From assembly GCA_026391115.1 (NCBI GenBank), contig JAPLER010000038.1:1-20039 (forward strand): 20,039 nucleotides of DNA, read 5' to 3'. Positions 6,931-14,250 of the stretch are shown here, in pieces. Source of the stretch: Bacteroidota bacterium (lineage in GTDB: Bacteria; Bacteroidota; Bacteroidia; Chitinophagales; Chitinophagaceae). How positions within the stretch are numbered: the first letter of the stretch is position 1; each line of letters opens with the position of its first letter. The notes below the pieces were generated by a model that was not told where the DNA came from, ran no database searches, and saw only the letters and a list, made by a program, of their open reading frames with translations. Both the position numbers and the translations under genes were made by a program.

Positions 6931-7209
6931 TTAATCTATCAATTCTATATTCACAACAGCTTGTAGTAACAGCCTTTTATTGTTTTGTTGGGCATTAGCG
7001 GTTACTTGTATAATTTTTTCTATTTCTTTTTGCAGTTCGGCTATTCGATTATTAGTCTTTTCATCTGGTGTGCCATTTCTTTCTTGTGCCACAAAATTTT
7101 TAACTTTATGAAATTGTATTTTGGTAGAGAAAACATTCATCAAAATTTCTTTGGCTTCCTCTCCGGAAAAGCTGCCAGCTATTAAATTTAACTGTTCATT
7201 ATTTTTCAT
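6931..7209 (-). CDS. Small coiled-coil protein, paralogue of 7369-7620
   Basis: This 92-residue protein has no signal peptide or membrane segment. It opens with LNLIAGSFSGEEAKEILMNV and has KIQFHKVK, a charged helical stretch NRIAELQKEIEKII and a C-terminal strand AVVNIELID. The protein at 7369-7620 shares the same layout: LIxG(S/T)F near the start, KI.(F/Y)H..K, NR.A.I..LQ, then N.K and a closing strand. The two are therefore paralogues with probably an N-terminal helical part, a coiled coil and a beta strand. Its ATG overlaps the TGA of the membrane protein gene upstream by 4 bases, so they are translationally coupled. It is the last gene of the isocitrate dehydrogenase operon. Function unknown. 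Confidence 0.8.
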   Translation of the reverse strand: MKNNEQLNLIAGSFSGEEAKEILMNVFSTKIQFHKVKNFVAQERNGTPDEKTNNRIAELQKEIEKIIQVTANAQQNNKRLLLQAVVNIELID

Positions 7210-7376
7210 ATACCTATTAAGTTTGCTGGCAATTTTTTAATGGTGTATACACAAGCAATAATACCTAGTGCGATAAAAAGCTTGCTTATAATAACATCAC
7301 TCGTTGTGAATGATGTTATTACAAGTGTAGCTATAATGAGTAACCACAAAGTGGCTTTAATAGTGCTTTTATTCAT
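7206..7376 (-). CDS. Small two-helix membrane protein
   Basis: From the ATG at 7374-7376 this is a 56-residue protein with two hydrophobic helices (about residues 6-24, ATLWLLIIATLVITSF, and 30-47, KLFIALGIIACVYTI) and a short basic end. The frame is open to 7406, but the later ATG gives a normal membrane-protein start and overlaps the upstream gene by only 8 bases. It overlaps the next gene by 4 bases (ATGA). Its placement between two paralogous coiled-coil genes suggests that the three products act together. No family recognised. Confidence 0.7.
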   Translation of the reverse strand: MNKSTIKATLWLLIIATLVITSFTTSDVIISKLFIALGIIACVYTIKKLPANLIGI

Positions 7377-7620
7377 TTGATTCAATTTTAATAATTGCCT
7401 CAACATTTATTTTTTTGTTGTGGGATATAATAAAGCCTCTCAGTTCGTTCAACTCGTTTTGTAGCGTTTTTATTTTGGCTTCTCTATTTTTAATATCCTC
7501 TTCTGTGGCGTTTGCGTTTATTTTGTTTTCGTGATACTTAATTTTAATTTGTATCATTTGTGTTATCAAATCTAGTGTATCGCTGTCGTTAAAAGTTCCT
7601 TGTATTAATTGTATGTTCAT
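7369..7620 (-). CDS. Small coiled-coil protein, paralogue of 6931-7209
   Basis: This 83-residue soluble protein starts MNIQLIQGTFNDSDTLDLI, has KIKYHENKI, a charged helix NREAKIKTLQNELNELRGF and a closing strand INVEAIIKIE. It matches the layout of the gene at 6931-7209, so the pair probably arose by duplication. It begins 10 bases after the stop of isocitrate dehydrogenase and overlaps the following membrane protein gene. It may pair with its paralogue, given the coiled-coil stretch, but no function is known to me. Confidence 0.8.
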   Translation of the reverse strand: MNIQLIQGTFNDSDTLDLITQMIQIKIKYHENKINANATEEDIKNREAKIKTLQNELNELRGFIISHNKKINVEAIIKIESNE

Positions 7621-7630
7621 ATCGTTTTTT

Positions 7631-9067
7631 TTATTGTCCTTGTCCTAATGAATATCCAGCTTTACCATCAAATGAATATAAGTTTTCAGTTTTGATGGTA
7701 TCAATGTTTTCATTAGCTGCACTTTTTAAAAGTTCTATAATACTTGTTTTTTGTATTTCAGTTCCTTCATTTGGTTTAAACCTGCATCTCCAATGATCTG
7801 TACAAAATGTTTCTCTAAATCCATCTGGCCAAACTTTAATTCCCCTGTTTGTAATCATAGAGAGTTTTATTCCATTACTTTCAATACGCTTTACTTTTTC
7901 TGCTAATTCATTAGGGTTAGAACCGCTCCAATGAACAAAAATATCTACACCAACTAATTCTTTTTTTGCAGCAGGTTTACGGTTGTATTTAGGTAAATTC
8001 AAAGCAGCGTTGTTGGCATAAGAAACAGATTTTAATATTGAAGGCTTTTTACCAAGATTTTCAATTACTGCTTTTGCAAATTCCTTTGTTCCAAGTTTTT
8101 GCTTGCTTGTTCCCTCCTTAAAAATATCGTAAGTATGAGTACCATCTTCCAATGTTTTAAGCCAAGCGTTTTGAACCTTTTCTGCTATTTCTGTTTGCCC
8201 AATATGATTCAACATCATAATAGCTCCTTGCAATAAACCTGATGGGTTGGCTACATTTTGTCCTGCTCTTCTTGGGGCAGAACCATGTATAGCTTCAAAC
8301 ATAGAACACTCCTCGCCTATGTTAGCAGAGCCTGCTAAACCCACTGAACCAGTTATTTGTGCTGCCACATCACTCAATACATCTCCATATAAATTTGGCA
8401 TTACAATAACATCAAATAACTCTGGTGTATCTGCCATTTTAGCTGCACCAATGTCTATAATCCAATGTTCGTTTTCTATTTCAGGATATTCTTTAGCAAT
8501 CTCATCAAACACTTGGTGAAACAAGCCATCTGTTTGTTTCATTATATTATCCTTAGTAAAACAGGTTACTTTCTTACGGTTTTGCTGTTTGGCATATTCA
8601 AAAGCATAACGAACTATTTTTTCGCAACCAGGTCTGCTAATTAGTTTAAGACATTGTACCACTTCATCTGTTTGTTGGTGTTCAATACCAGCATACAAAT
8701 CCTCTTCATTCTCTCTTACAATCACAATATCCATTACAGGGTGCTTAGTACTTACAAATGGATGCAAACTTGTGCAAGGTCTTACGTTTGAATACAGTCC
8801 AAGGAATTTACGAGTGGTAACATTTAAGCTTTTGTAGCCACCACCTTGTGGTGTGGTGATGGGTGCTTTTAAGAAAACTTTGTTTCGTCTAATGGTTTCC
8901 CACGATTCAGCAGCAATACCAGCAGTATTGCCTGCTAGATAAACTTTTTCGCCAACTTCAATTTCATCAATTTCAAGTTTGGCACCAGCCGCTAAAATTA
9001 TTTCTAAAGTAGCGTCCATTATTTCAGGTCCAATTCCATCACCTTTTGCAACCGTTATTCTTGTCAT
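7631..9067 (-). CDS. icd: Isocitrate dehydrogenase, long form with C-terminal domain
   Basis: This enzyme of the citric acid cycle oxidises isocitrate to 2-oxoglutarate. The 478 residues include the usual core (about 1-335) plus a C-terminal domain of about 140 residues, like the Thermus/Rickettsia-type enzyme and unlike the shorter Escherichia coli form. Visible substrate residues by alignment with the E. coli enzyme: Ser80, Asn82 and Arg86 (SLNVTTR), Arg96, Arg118 (VRENEEDLY), Tyr125, Lys172, Asp229 and Asp233 (NLYGDVLSD). The coenzyme loop is HGSAPRRAGQN (261-271), with Arg-Arg where NADP enzymes usually have Lys-Tyr; two basic residues fit NADP better than NAD. It heads an operon with three small genes and is divergent from a LysR-type regulator 92 bases away. 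Confidence 0.95.
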   Translation of the reverse strand: MTRITVAKGDGIGPEIMDATLEIILAAGAKLEIDEIEVGEKVYLAGNTAGIAAESWETIRRNKVFLKAPITTPQGGGYKSLNVTTRKFLGLYSNVRPCTSLHPFVSTKHPVMDIVIVRENEEDLYAGIEHQQTDEVVQCLKLISRPGCEKIVRYAFEYAKQQNRKKVTCFTKDNIMKQTDGLFHQVFDEIAKEYPEIENEHWIIDIGAAKMADTPELFDVIVMPNLYGDVLSDVAAQITGSVGLAGSANIGEECSMFEAIHGSAPRRAGQNVANPSGLLQGAIMMLNHIGQTEIAEKVQNAWLKTLEDGTHTYDIFKEGTSKQKLGTKEFAKAVIENLGKKPSILKSVSYANNAALNLPKYNRKPAAKKELVGVDIFVHWSGSNPNELAEKVKRIESNGIKLSMITNRGIKVWPDGFRETFCTDHWRCRFKPNEGTEIQKTSIIELLKSAANENIDTIKTENLYSFDGKAGYSLGQGQ

Positions 9068-9125
9068 AGTGTTTGTGTTTTTTATTTAACGATGCAAAAA
9101 TGTAATTTCTTATCAATAAATTTTA

Positions 9126-9144
9126 TTTATATTTGTAATATAAA
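9126..9144 (+). promoter_or_regulatory. Palindrome with -7-like box between icd and the LysR gene
   Basis: TTTATAT (9126-9132) and ATATAAA (9138-9144) form a perfect inverted repeat with a 5-base spacer. TATATTTG at 9128-9135 inside it fits the Bacteroidota -7 consensus TAnnTTTG and lies 24 bases before the LysR start codon. A regulator bound here would block its own promoter, which is typical of LysR autoregulation. No clear -33 box is seen. Confidence 0.5.
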
Positions 9145-9159
9145 CCATAAAAAATATTT

Positions 9160-10083
9160 ATGAATTATACATTAAATCAATTACAAATTTTTTTAAAAAT
9201 TGTACAAACACAAAGCGTAACTAAGGCTTCTGAGGAGTTGCATTTAACGCAACCAGCAGTTTCTATTCAACTAAAAAATTTTCAAGACCAATTTGATATA
9301 CCCCTAAAAGAAGTTGTTGGTAGAAAAATTTATATCACTGATTTTGGAAGAGAAATTGCGGAAGCTGCAGAAAATATCATCCAGCAAGTTGAAGCCATCA
9401 ATTATAAAACATTAGCTCATAAAGGTCAATTAACGGGTAGATTAAAAATTTCTGTAGTGTCAACAGGTAAATATGTAATGCCCTTTTTTCTCTCAGATTT
9501 TATGAATCAACATTCAGGAATAGAACTATTGATGGACGTTACTAATAAGAATAAAGTGATTGAAAGTTTAGAAAAAAATGAAGTTGATTTTGCACTTGTT
9601 TCTATTTTACCCACTACAATAAATATTGAAAAACTGGATTTACTACAAAATAAGTTATACCTAGTAGGCAGCAGTAGCAACAAATTAATAAAGGGAATGA
9701 AGTCAAAAGATTTTTTCAAAGATTTGCCATTAATTTTTAGAGAAAAGGGTTCTGGTACAAGACAAACGATGGAGAGCTTTATACAGCGTAATAATATTTC
9801 GGTATTAAAAAAAATGGAATTGACCTCAAATGAGGCAGTAAAGCAGGCATTGCTAGCAGGTTTGGGATATTCTATTATGCCTTTAATTGGTATTAAAAAT
9901 GAATTACAAAACAATGAATTGAAAATAATTCCAGTGAATGGTTTACCCATTAAAACTACTTGGAGTTTAATATGGTTAAAAGGAAAGAAGCATACGCCCG
10001 TTGCTCTGTCACTATTGAATTATTTAAAGAAAGAAAAAGCCAATATTGTTCAGGAAAAATTTAATTGGTACGAACTGTACTAG
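9160..10083 (+). CDS. LysR-type transcriptional regulator
   Basis: This 307-residue protein has an N-terminal winged helix-turn-helix (about residues 3-62), with VTKASEELHLTQPAVSIQLK as the recognition region, and a periplasmic-binding-protein-like effector domain (about 88-295), seen in LKISVVSTGKYVMP, VDFALVS, REKGSGTR and ALLAGLGYSIMP. The effector domain resembles the CbbR/CysB branch, and SGTR is a common ligand-contact segment there. It is divergent from isocitrate dehydrogenase with a shared 92-base promoter region, which suggests it regulates that operon as well as itself. The effector cannot be read from the sequence. Confidence 0.92.
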   Translation: MNYTLNQLQIFLKIVQTQSVTKASEELHLTQPAVSIQLKNFQDQFDIPLKEVVGRKIYITDFGREIAEAAENIIQQVEAINYKTLAHKGQLTGRLKISVVSTGKYVMPFFLSDFMNQHSGIELLMDVTNKNKVIESLEKNEVDFALVSILPTTINIEKLDLLQNKLYLVGSSSNKLIKGMKSKDFFKDLPLIFREKGSGTRQTMESFIQRNNISVLKKMELTSNEAVKQALLAGLGYSIMPLIGIKNELQNNELKIIPVNGLPIKTTWSLIWLKGKKHTPVALSLLNYLKKEKANIVQEKFNWYELY

Positions 10084-10124
10084 ATGGGTTTGTTTCATTG
10101 TAACTTTTCAGTCTCAGCGTCTCC

Positions 10125-10176
10125 CAACAACTAAAATTTGCTATAATAAAAACAATTAGTATTAGCAATAATGTTG
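10125..10176 (+). other. Weak nested hairpin after the LysR gene
   Basis: CAACA (10125-10129) faces TGTTG (10172-10176), and inside it TTGCTA (10138-10143) faces TAGCAA (10163-10168). No T run follows. It may slow or end transcription from the LysR gene, but pairing is short and the region is AT-rich. Confidence 0.25.
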
Positions 10177-10239
10177 TGGTTGAGTAAGTATCTATATGAA
10201 AGTGTTTTGATTTACTTTTTTTAATATTTATAAATAACG

Positions 10240-10383
10240 ATGTCTATTTTAACTATGCTAAATGGTGCTTATGGCATTTTGGCTTTTTACATTGCTTATA
10301 CTTTTATTATTAGCAGTGTATTAATTTTAGAAGAGTTCCAAAATGAATTGCTTTTTTTATATAGTAGAAAGACTCGAGTATAA
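10240..10383 (+). CDS. Possible 47-residue membrane peptide
   Basis: A reading frame from ATG 10240 to TAA 10381-10383 encodes one hydrophobic helix (GAYGILAFYIAYTFIISSVL, about residues 9-28) followed by a charged tail (LEEFQNELLFLYSRKTRV). The helix plus amphipathic tail is a plausible small membrane protein, and codon use is like the neighbours. There is no family match I can recall, and AT-rich DNA yields such frames by chance. It stands alone in a 570-base gap between the LysR and Cro/C1-type genes; the rest of that gap holds a weak hairpin and two palindromes. Confidence 0.35.
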   Translation: MSILTMLNGAYGILAFYIAYTFIISSVLILEEFQNELLFLYSRKTRV

Positions 10384-10592
10384 ATAATTATTTACTATAA
10401 GTATTATGCATAGCAACACGTCTTAAAGTATATGTTTTTTACTTGCCATACATTTTAATTTTTACAAAAGCACATCTACAAACAGCCTTCTATAACCTAT
10501 TAATATTGGTATTTTTATACATAGTTGTGTAATTATACAAACTGAAATTGTTATCACCTTTACTTAAGTTGTGATATATAAAAAATAATTTG

Positions 10593-10637
10593 TTTATGTG
10601 TCAAAAATGACATCCATAAACCAAGTTATAACAACTT
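10593..10637 (+). promoter_or_regulatory. Two palindromes upstream of the Cro/C1-type gene
   Basis: TTTATG-TGTCA (10593-10603) faces TGACA-TC-CATAAA (10608-10620): 11 paired positions with a 2-base bulge around AAAA. Right after it, AAGTT (10623-10627) faces AACTT (10633-10637). Both lie within 62 bases upstream of the regulator's start, a usual place for autoregulatory operators. The role is inferred. Confidence 0.45.
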
Positions 10638-10653
10638 ATTTCGCAATGTCGAT

Positions 10654-10872
10654 ATGCAAAAGAAAGAATTAGCAACTAAAATTGGGTTCAATATACGCAA
10701 GATTAGAAAAGCAAGAAACTGGACCATTAAAGCCCTTGCCTTTGGAGCAGATATTGAATATACACAAGTGAGTAGAATAGAAAGAGGTAAGATAAACACA
10801 TCTGTGTATCAGCTATACATAATTTCTCGAGCATTAGAAATCAACATTACCGTTTTATTTGAAGGGGTTTAA
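10654..10872 (+). CDS. Cro/C1-type (XRE) DNA-binding protein
   Basis: This 72-residue protein is a single helix-turn-helix domain. It has NIRKIRKARNWTIKALAFGA for the first two helices, YTQVSRIERGKINTSVYQLY for the recognition helix and following turn, and ISRALEINITVLFEGV to close. The SRIERGK and ALEIN...LF segments are hallmarks of the family. There is no effector domain, so it is either a stand-alone repressor or the DNA-binding half of a pair. Palindromes just upstream could be its operators. The small gene at 10928 follows on the same strand by 55 bases. It does not look like a complete toxin-antitoxin pair, because the neighbour has no toxin motif that I recognise. Confidence 0.88.
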   Translation: MQKKELATKIGFNIRKIRKARNWTIKALAFGADIEYTQVSRIERGKINTSVYQLYIISRALEINITVLFEGV

Positions 10873-10927
10873 TACTCGAAATAATAAGAAGTACATTAGG
10901 ATAACAAATAATGTAAATAATTTAAAA

Positions 10928-11167
10928 ATGAGCATTGAAGAAGTTGCAGCATTTGCCGACAGATTTGCAACACATAATGAAAGAATTATTCTGACATTGA
11001 AAGATAATTCGATATTACGAGGACATTTTATTAATAATCCTAGGCTTTCAAAAAAGAAAGATAACTATTGGAATTTTGTAATACTGCTGATAGATGATAA
11101 GAATAATACTAAATTAACGGTTAATGGCGATGATATATTGGATATAAAAAAAATACGTATTTTTTAG
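10928..11167 (+). CDS. Small unknown protein, possibly Sm-like beta fold
   Basis: This 79-residue protein starts MSIEEVAAFADRFATHNERI, a helix, followed by short strands: ILTLKDNSILRGHFINN, WNFVILLIDDKN, KLTVNGDDILDIKKIRIF. A helix followed by strands with an LKDNS.LRG turn recalls the Sm/Hfq-like fold, in which a short helix leads into a bent sheet, but key family residues cannot be confirmed by eye. The frame is open from 10859, overlapping the upstream gene, but the stretch before 10928 is low in complexity and ATG 10928 gives a more natural N terminus. It is probably co-transcribed with the Cro/C1-type gene, and a strong terminator follows. Confidence 0.65.
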   Translation: MSIEEVAAFADRFATHNERIILTLKDNSILRGHFINNPRLSKKKDNYWNFVILLIDDKNNTKLTVNGDDILDIKKIRIF

Positions 11168-11247
11168 CTATAAATAATTCCTAGAAAACCACAAGAGTAA
11201 AATAATAGGCAATATTAGCGAAATTGCACTTGCCTAATTTATTCTCT

Positions 11248-11285
11248 GTTTAAAAAGTCGTTTTAACCTAAACGGCTTTTTAAAC
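11248..11285 (+). terminator. Bidirectional terminator
   Basis: GTTTAAAAAGTCGTTT (11248-11263) faces AAACGGCTTTTTAAAC (11270-11285): 16 pairs with one G-T around the loop TAACCT. The arms supply a run of A on one side and T on the other, so it can end both the + strand regulator pair (stop 11167) and the minus-strand lipoprotein operon (stop 11376). Confidence 0.85.
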
Positions 11286-11375
11286 AACTTAACTTGTATT
11301 TCTAAATTTATCCTTATGAAACAGAAAAAAGCTTAGTCAACGTCTGCAATTTTTGAGATAATATTTACATATTTT

Positions 11376-11807
11376 TTATTTAATAAAATAATTCCAGTAT
11401 TCTACAACAGCGGGTGGGCTTACATTGCTGTATATAATTTTGTCATAAATAGAGAAAGCCTCAGCTGTGCAAGATTTAATGTCGCTATATGCAGTGTCTT
11501 TTTGGTTGTTATAAGTTTGCCCTAGTTTATTGCCTGTAATAAAATAATTCTCGGTGTAAACTGCACCACTTCCATCTTCTGTAATTACTTTTCCATTTGC
11601 TAAAAATTCTTTAAACATTCCTTTATTATAAAATGTATCAAAAGGATTGCCTGAGCTGCCAGTAGTAATGGTTTTATACCAAAGCCATTTGCCTTGTAGT
11701 AAAGTTTTATAATCGGTTGTGGTAGTTATATTGTCATCTTTTTTGCAAGCCAATAAAACAGTGATGCATATAAATGCAATGGTGAATAGTGTTGTTGTTT
11801 TTTTCAT
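11376..11807 (-). CDS. Lipoprotein, lipocalin-like
   Basis: From the ATG at 11805-11807 this is a 143-residue lipoprotein. The signal peptide is MKKTTTLFTIAFICITVLLA followed by CKKDDN, so lipidation is expected at the Cys. After a Thr linker, LLQGKWLWYKTITTG is a typical lipocalin-like opening, then FKEFLANGKVI and YFITGNKLG. The frame extends 9 codons further upstream, but the later start fits the signal peptide. It lies 10 bases after the lipoprotein gene at 11818, so they are probably one operon. It resembles the lipoprotein at 6278 in design but not closely in sequence. Function unknown. Confidence 0.8.
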   Translation of the reverse strand: MKKTTTLFTIAFICITVLLACKKDDNITTTTDYKTLLQGKWLWYKTITTGSSGNPFDTFYNKGMFKEFLANGKVITEDGSGAVYTENYFITGNKLGQTYNNQKDTAYSDIKSCTAEAFSIYDKIIYSNVSPPAVVEYWNYFIK

Positions 11808-11817
11808 TTTTTGTGTA

Positions 11818-12612
11818 TTAAAAACTATGTTCAATTACTTTTAAATTATCATTTTCAGGGTATTGTGTTCTTGCCATTCTAGTTACTAGTATGGTATATT
11901 TTTTACCACTTTTAAAAGTGTATGTCAATCCTGGCATAGTCGGCATTACAGCAGTTTGTGTGTAAGTGCCAGCGGGTATTGTAGTAAAATTTAATAAAGA
12001 TGGATTGTTTAAGTTATCTAAACTATACCTGCCTTGTGTAGCCAGATTTATTTGGTGTTGTGTGCTGGTTAATTCAACATTGGGTATCATTTGCTCTTGG
12101 GTTTTATTCATCTCTGCTGGTCCAACTGTTGGTACTGCAATAATAAATCTTATTTTGGCATAGCCAGATGAAGCAGTTGTAAAATCATTCTCTTGAATAA
12201 CTATTGGAAAGTTTTGATAGCCGTTTGGAATAATGTGTTTTTGGGCTGTAATTATGCTATGTACTTTATTTGAATTTAGATTAAAAACAGAGTCATAAAT
12301 AGTTGCTGGAATATTATTGCTGTTGCTATTAAGTGTGTAATGGTGTATTCTTATACTGGCATCATCAAGTATAGTATTGGTATTACCTAATATCACAATC
12401 ATTCTATTACTATCATTACTAATTGTGGTGTCTAATTTACTATTGGTTAATTGCCATTTATCAACAACAGTAAAAGAACCATTTTTAAAATTATTGTTGA
12501 TGCTACTAAATTCAATAGTGATTTTATTATTATTTGCTACAACTATGTTGGGCGTGTACTTGGTGCAACTGCATAGCATTAAAATAAAAGCACCTATAAA
12601 AAATTTGTTCAT
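11818..12612 (-). CDS. Lipoprotein, possible DUF4397-like beta-sandwich
   Basis: This 264-residue protein has a short lipoprotein signal peptide (MNKFFIGAFILMLCSC). The mature protein is rich in Asn, Thr and Ser and alternates short strands, fitting a secreted beta-sandwich. YAKIRFIIAVPTVGPAEMN (about residues 149-167) resembles the DUF4397 opening, and a later segment (TYTFKSGKKYTILVTRMA, about 230-247) resembles its final strand. The region before about 140 appears to be another domain with its own strands. It is first of a two-gene operon with the lipoprotein at 11376. The DUF assignment is tentative. Confidence 0.7.
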   Translation of the reverse strand: MNKFFIGAFILMLCSCTKYTPNIVVANNNKITIEFSSINNNFKNGSFTVVDKWQLTNSKLDTTISNDSNRMIVILGNTNTILDDASIRIHHYTLNSNSNNIPATIYDSVFNLNSNKVHSIITAQKHIIPNGYQNFPIVIQENDFTTASSGYAKIRFIIAVPTVGPAEMNKTQEQMIPNVELTSTQHQINLATQGRYSLDNLNNPSLLNFTTIPAGTYTQTAVMPTMPGLTYTFKSGKKYTILVTRMARTQYPENDNLKVIEHSF

Positions 12613-12683
12613 ATTCTAGGGATACAGTATTAAAACGATTTTAGATTTTTAATATTGTTTTATTATCTAATCTCTAGCTCAGA

Positions 12684-12739
12684 TTCGTGTTTCACAAAAT
12701 TGCAATCTCAATAAATAAAACAACTTAGTGAGAAACGAA
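12684..12739 (-). other. Imperfect inverted repeat upstream of the lipoprotein operon
   Basis: TTCGTGTTTCAC (12684-12695) and GTGAGAAACGAA (12728-12739) pair at 10 of 12 positions around a 32-base interval. It lies between the stop of the protease gene (12788) and the start of the lipoprotein operon (12612). It could be a weak terminator or a regulator site. Confidence 0.25.
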
Positions 12740-12787
12740 ATAAAGCAATGTGACTTAGTAATTGATGTTGATTAAGTTTTATGTTGC

Positions 12788-14032
12788 TTACTTAAAATCA
12801 ATATGCAAATACTCTTTTAATTTATATGAAGGTATGGCAAAAGCAATGCCCTCTACTCCAAAGCCAAACAACTTTGATGTAACAACCCCATACAATACAG
12901 CATTTTCGTTAAACAATGGTCCGCCGCTATTGCCTTTGTTTAAGTTCATATTAAGTTGTATTAGATTTATGCTATCAATAATTCTTTCACTTGAAATAAT
13001 ACCTTTTGCTGCACTTTGTCCAAGCTCGATAGAACTTGGAGTTCCTATAGTATAAACTTCTTCAAAAACCTTTTGTTTTTTTTCTGTTAAAATTTCAAAA
13101 CATTTTTCAAATCCACTTTCAACTTTAATTAAAGCAATATCTATCTTCTTATTTCCTTTTATAAACTTGGCTTTCACTTTATTGTCATTACTTAAAATTA
13201 CTTCTATTGCATTATTATTTATTATTTTACTGCCATATAAATGATGTAAACTGGTAAGTATATATCCATCATTTGTAATGGCAAAACCGCTGCTATACCC
13301 TTTAATGGTTTTTACAGTTACAGTAGCTGTATTTGCATCTTTTGTATTTGTTAGTTTTACAATGGGCTTGGGCAAATAAGAGATTATAGTATCTGATAAG
13401 TTAAATGTAAATGTTAGTATATGTTTTGCCATTTTTTCGTTATGTATTAGTTGATATATAGCCGCTACATAAACCCTGTCAATAAGCGTTTCTCTATAAC
13501 TCAACGAATCCATTTCTTGATTAGTTGCTATAATTTTTACAGTATCTACAACTTCATCATTTGCATCTTTTATTGTTAATGACATTTCAACTGTGGCTTT
13601 GTAGCATGTGCCTTTTTTATTGTTGCCCAATGGCACATCAAATACTTTATAAATTGTGGCTTTGTCAAATGTTCCAACAATGAATAAAGTATTATCAGGG
13701 TCTTTATAAAAGCCAGAATCTTTGTCGTAAAAATTGCTATGTTCCAAAACATATTTCAATTCTGTTGTTAGTTGTGGCTCTCGCCAATTGGCTCTTTCTG
13801 CATCAACATAACTGTACTGCCATTTAACTTTTTTTTCATTTTCATCAATCCCTTTTACATAATCGTTGTAATTAATGCCTTTATCTGTTAGCGTAAAGTT
13901 TTTTGCAAAAAATATTGAGTTTACATTAATAAACTTTTGGTCATTCTTTCTAGCTATTGTTTGATAATCTTGTGCAGATAAAGTTGCATATTGAGTAACC
14001 AATACTAGTATTACCAAAATAGACTTATTCAT
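12788..14032 (-). CDS. Secreted trypsin-like serine protease
   Basis: From the ATG at 14030-14032 the protein has 414 residues and a signal peptide ending near LSAQD. Residues about 25-225 form an N-terminal region I do not recognise. The last part (about 235-414) is a trypsin-like protease domain of the HtrA type: the catalytic His in YILTSLHHL (about residue 263), Asp in KIDIALIKV (about 298) and Ser in GNSGGPL (about 369), with VEGIAFAIPS after it. All three catalytic residues are present, so it is probably active in the periplasm or outside the cell. No PDZ domain follows, so it is not a classical DegP/HtrA. It is transcribed alone, divergent from the lysine-rich protein. Confidence 0.85.
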   Translation of the reverse strand: MNKSILVILVLVTQYATLSAQDYQTIARKNDQKFINVNSIFFAKNFTLTDKGINYNDYVKGIDENEKKVKWQYSYVDAERANWREPQLTTELKYVLEHSNFYDKDSGFYKDPDNTLFIVGTFDKATIYKVFDVPLGNNKKGTCYKATVEMSLTIKDANDEVVDTVKIIATNQEMDSLSYRETLIDRVYVAAIYQLIHNEKMAKHILTFTFNLSDTIISYLPKPIVKLTNTKDANTATVTVKTIKGYSSGFAITNDGYILTSLHHLYGSKIINNNAIEVILSNDNKVKAKFIKGNKKIDIALIKVESGFEKCFEILTEKKQKVFEEVYTIGTPSSIELGQSAAKGIISSERIIDSINLIQLNMNLNKGNSGGPLFNENAVLYGVVTSKLFGFGVEGIAFAIPSYKLKEYLHIDFK

Positions 14033-14250
14033 TTTATTTAATACCATCATCAAACAAAAATGGTTACTTTTAGTTGAATGTAAGGTATAATAATTTTATC
14101 ATTCAGGTTTTGTCAAATAGTCGGTATTTAAAATTTGATGATTGTTACTTATAGCCCAATAGTCATTACTTACATAATTATTTGATTATACCTCAAACTA
14201 TTTATCTGGCTTGATATTGGCATTGAGGTTAGTTCAATAAAAAAATTATA

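Noticed and set aside
8247..8519. 90-codon plus-strand frame inside icd
   Set aside because: It is antisense to conserved catalytic and coenzyme motifs of isocitrate dehydrogenase.
9507..9950. 147-codon minus-strand frame inside the LysR gene
   Set aside because: It is antisense to a well-supported LysR coding region and its Phe/Ser/Ile-rich translation is what the opposite strand of such a gene gives.
10654..11167. Toxin-antitoxin pair (XRE antitoxin plus toxin)
   Set aside because: The second protein has no RelE, HipA, HigB or similar motif and follows the helix-turn-helix gene with a 55-base gap; a toxin role cannot be supported.
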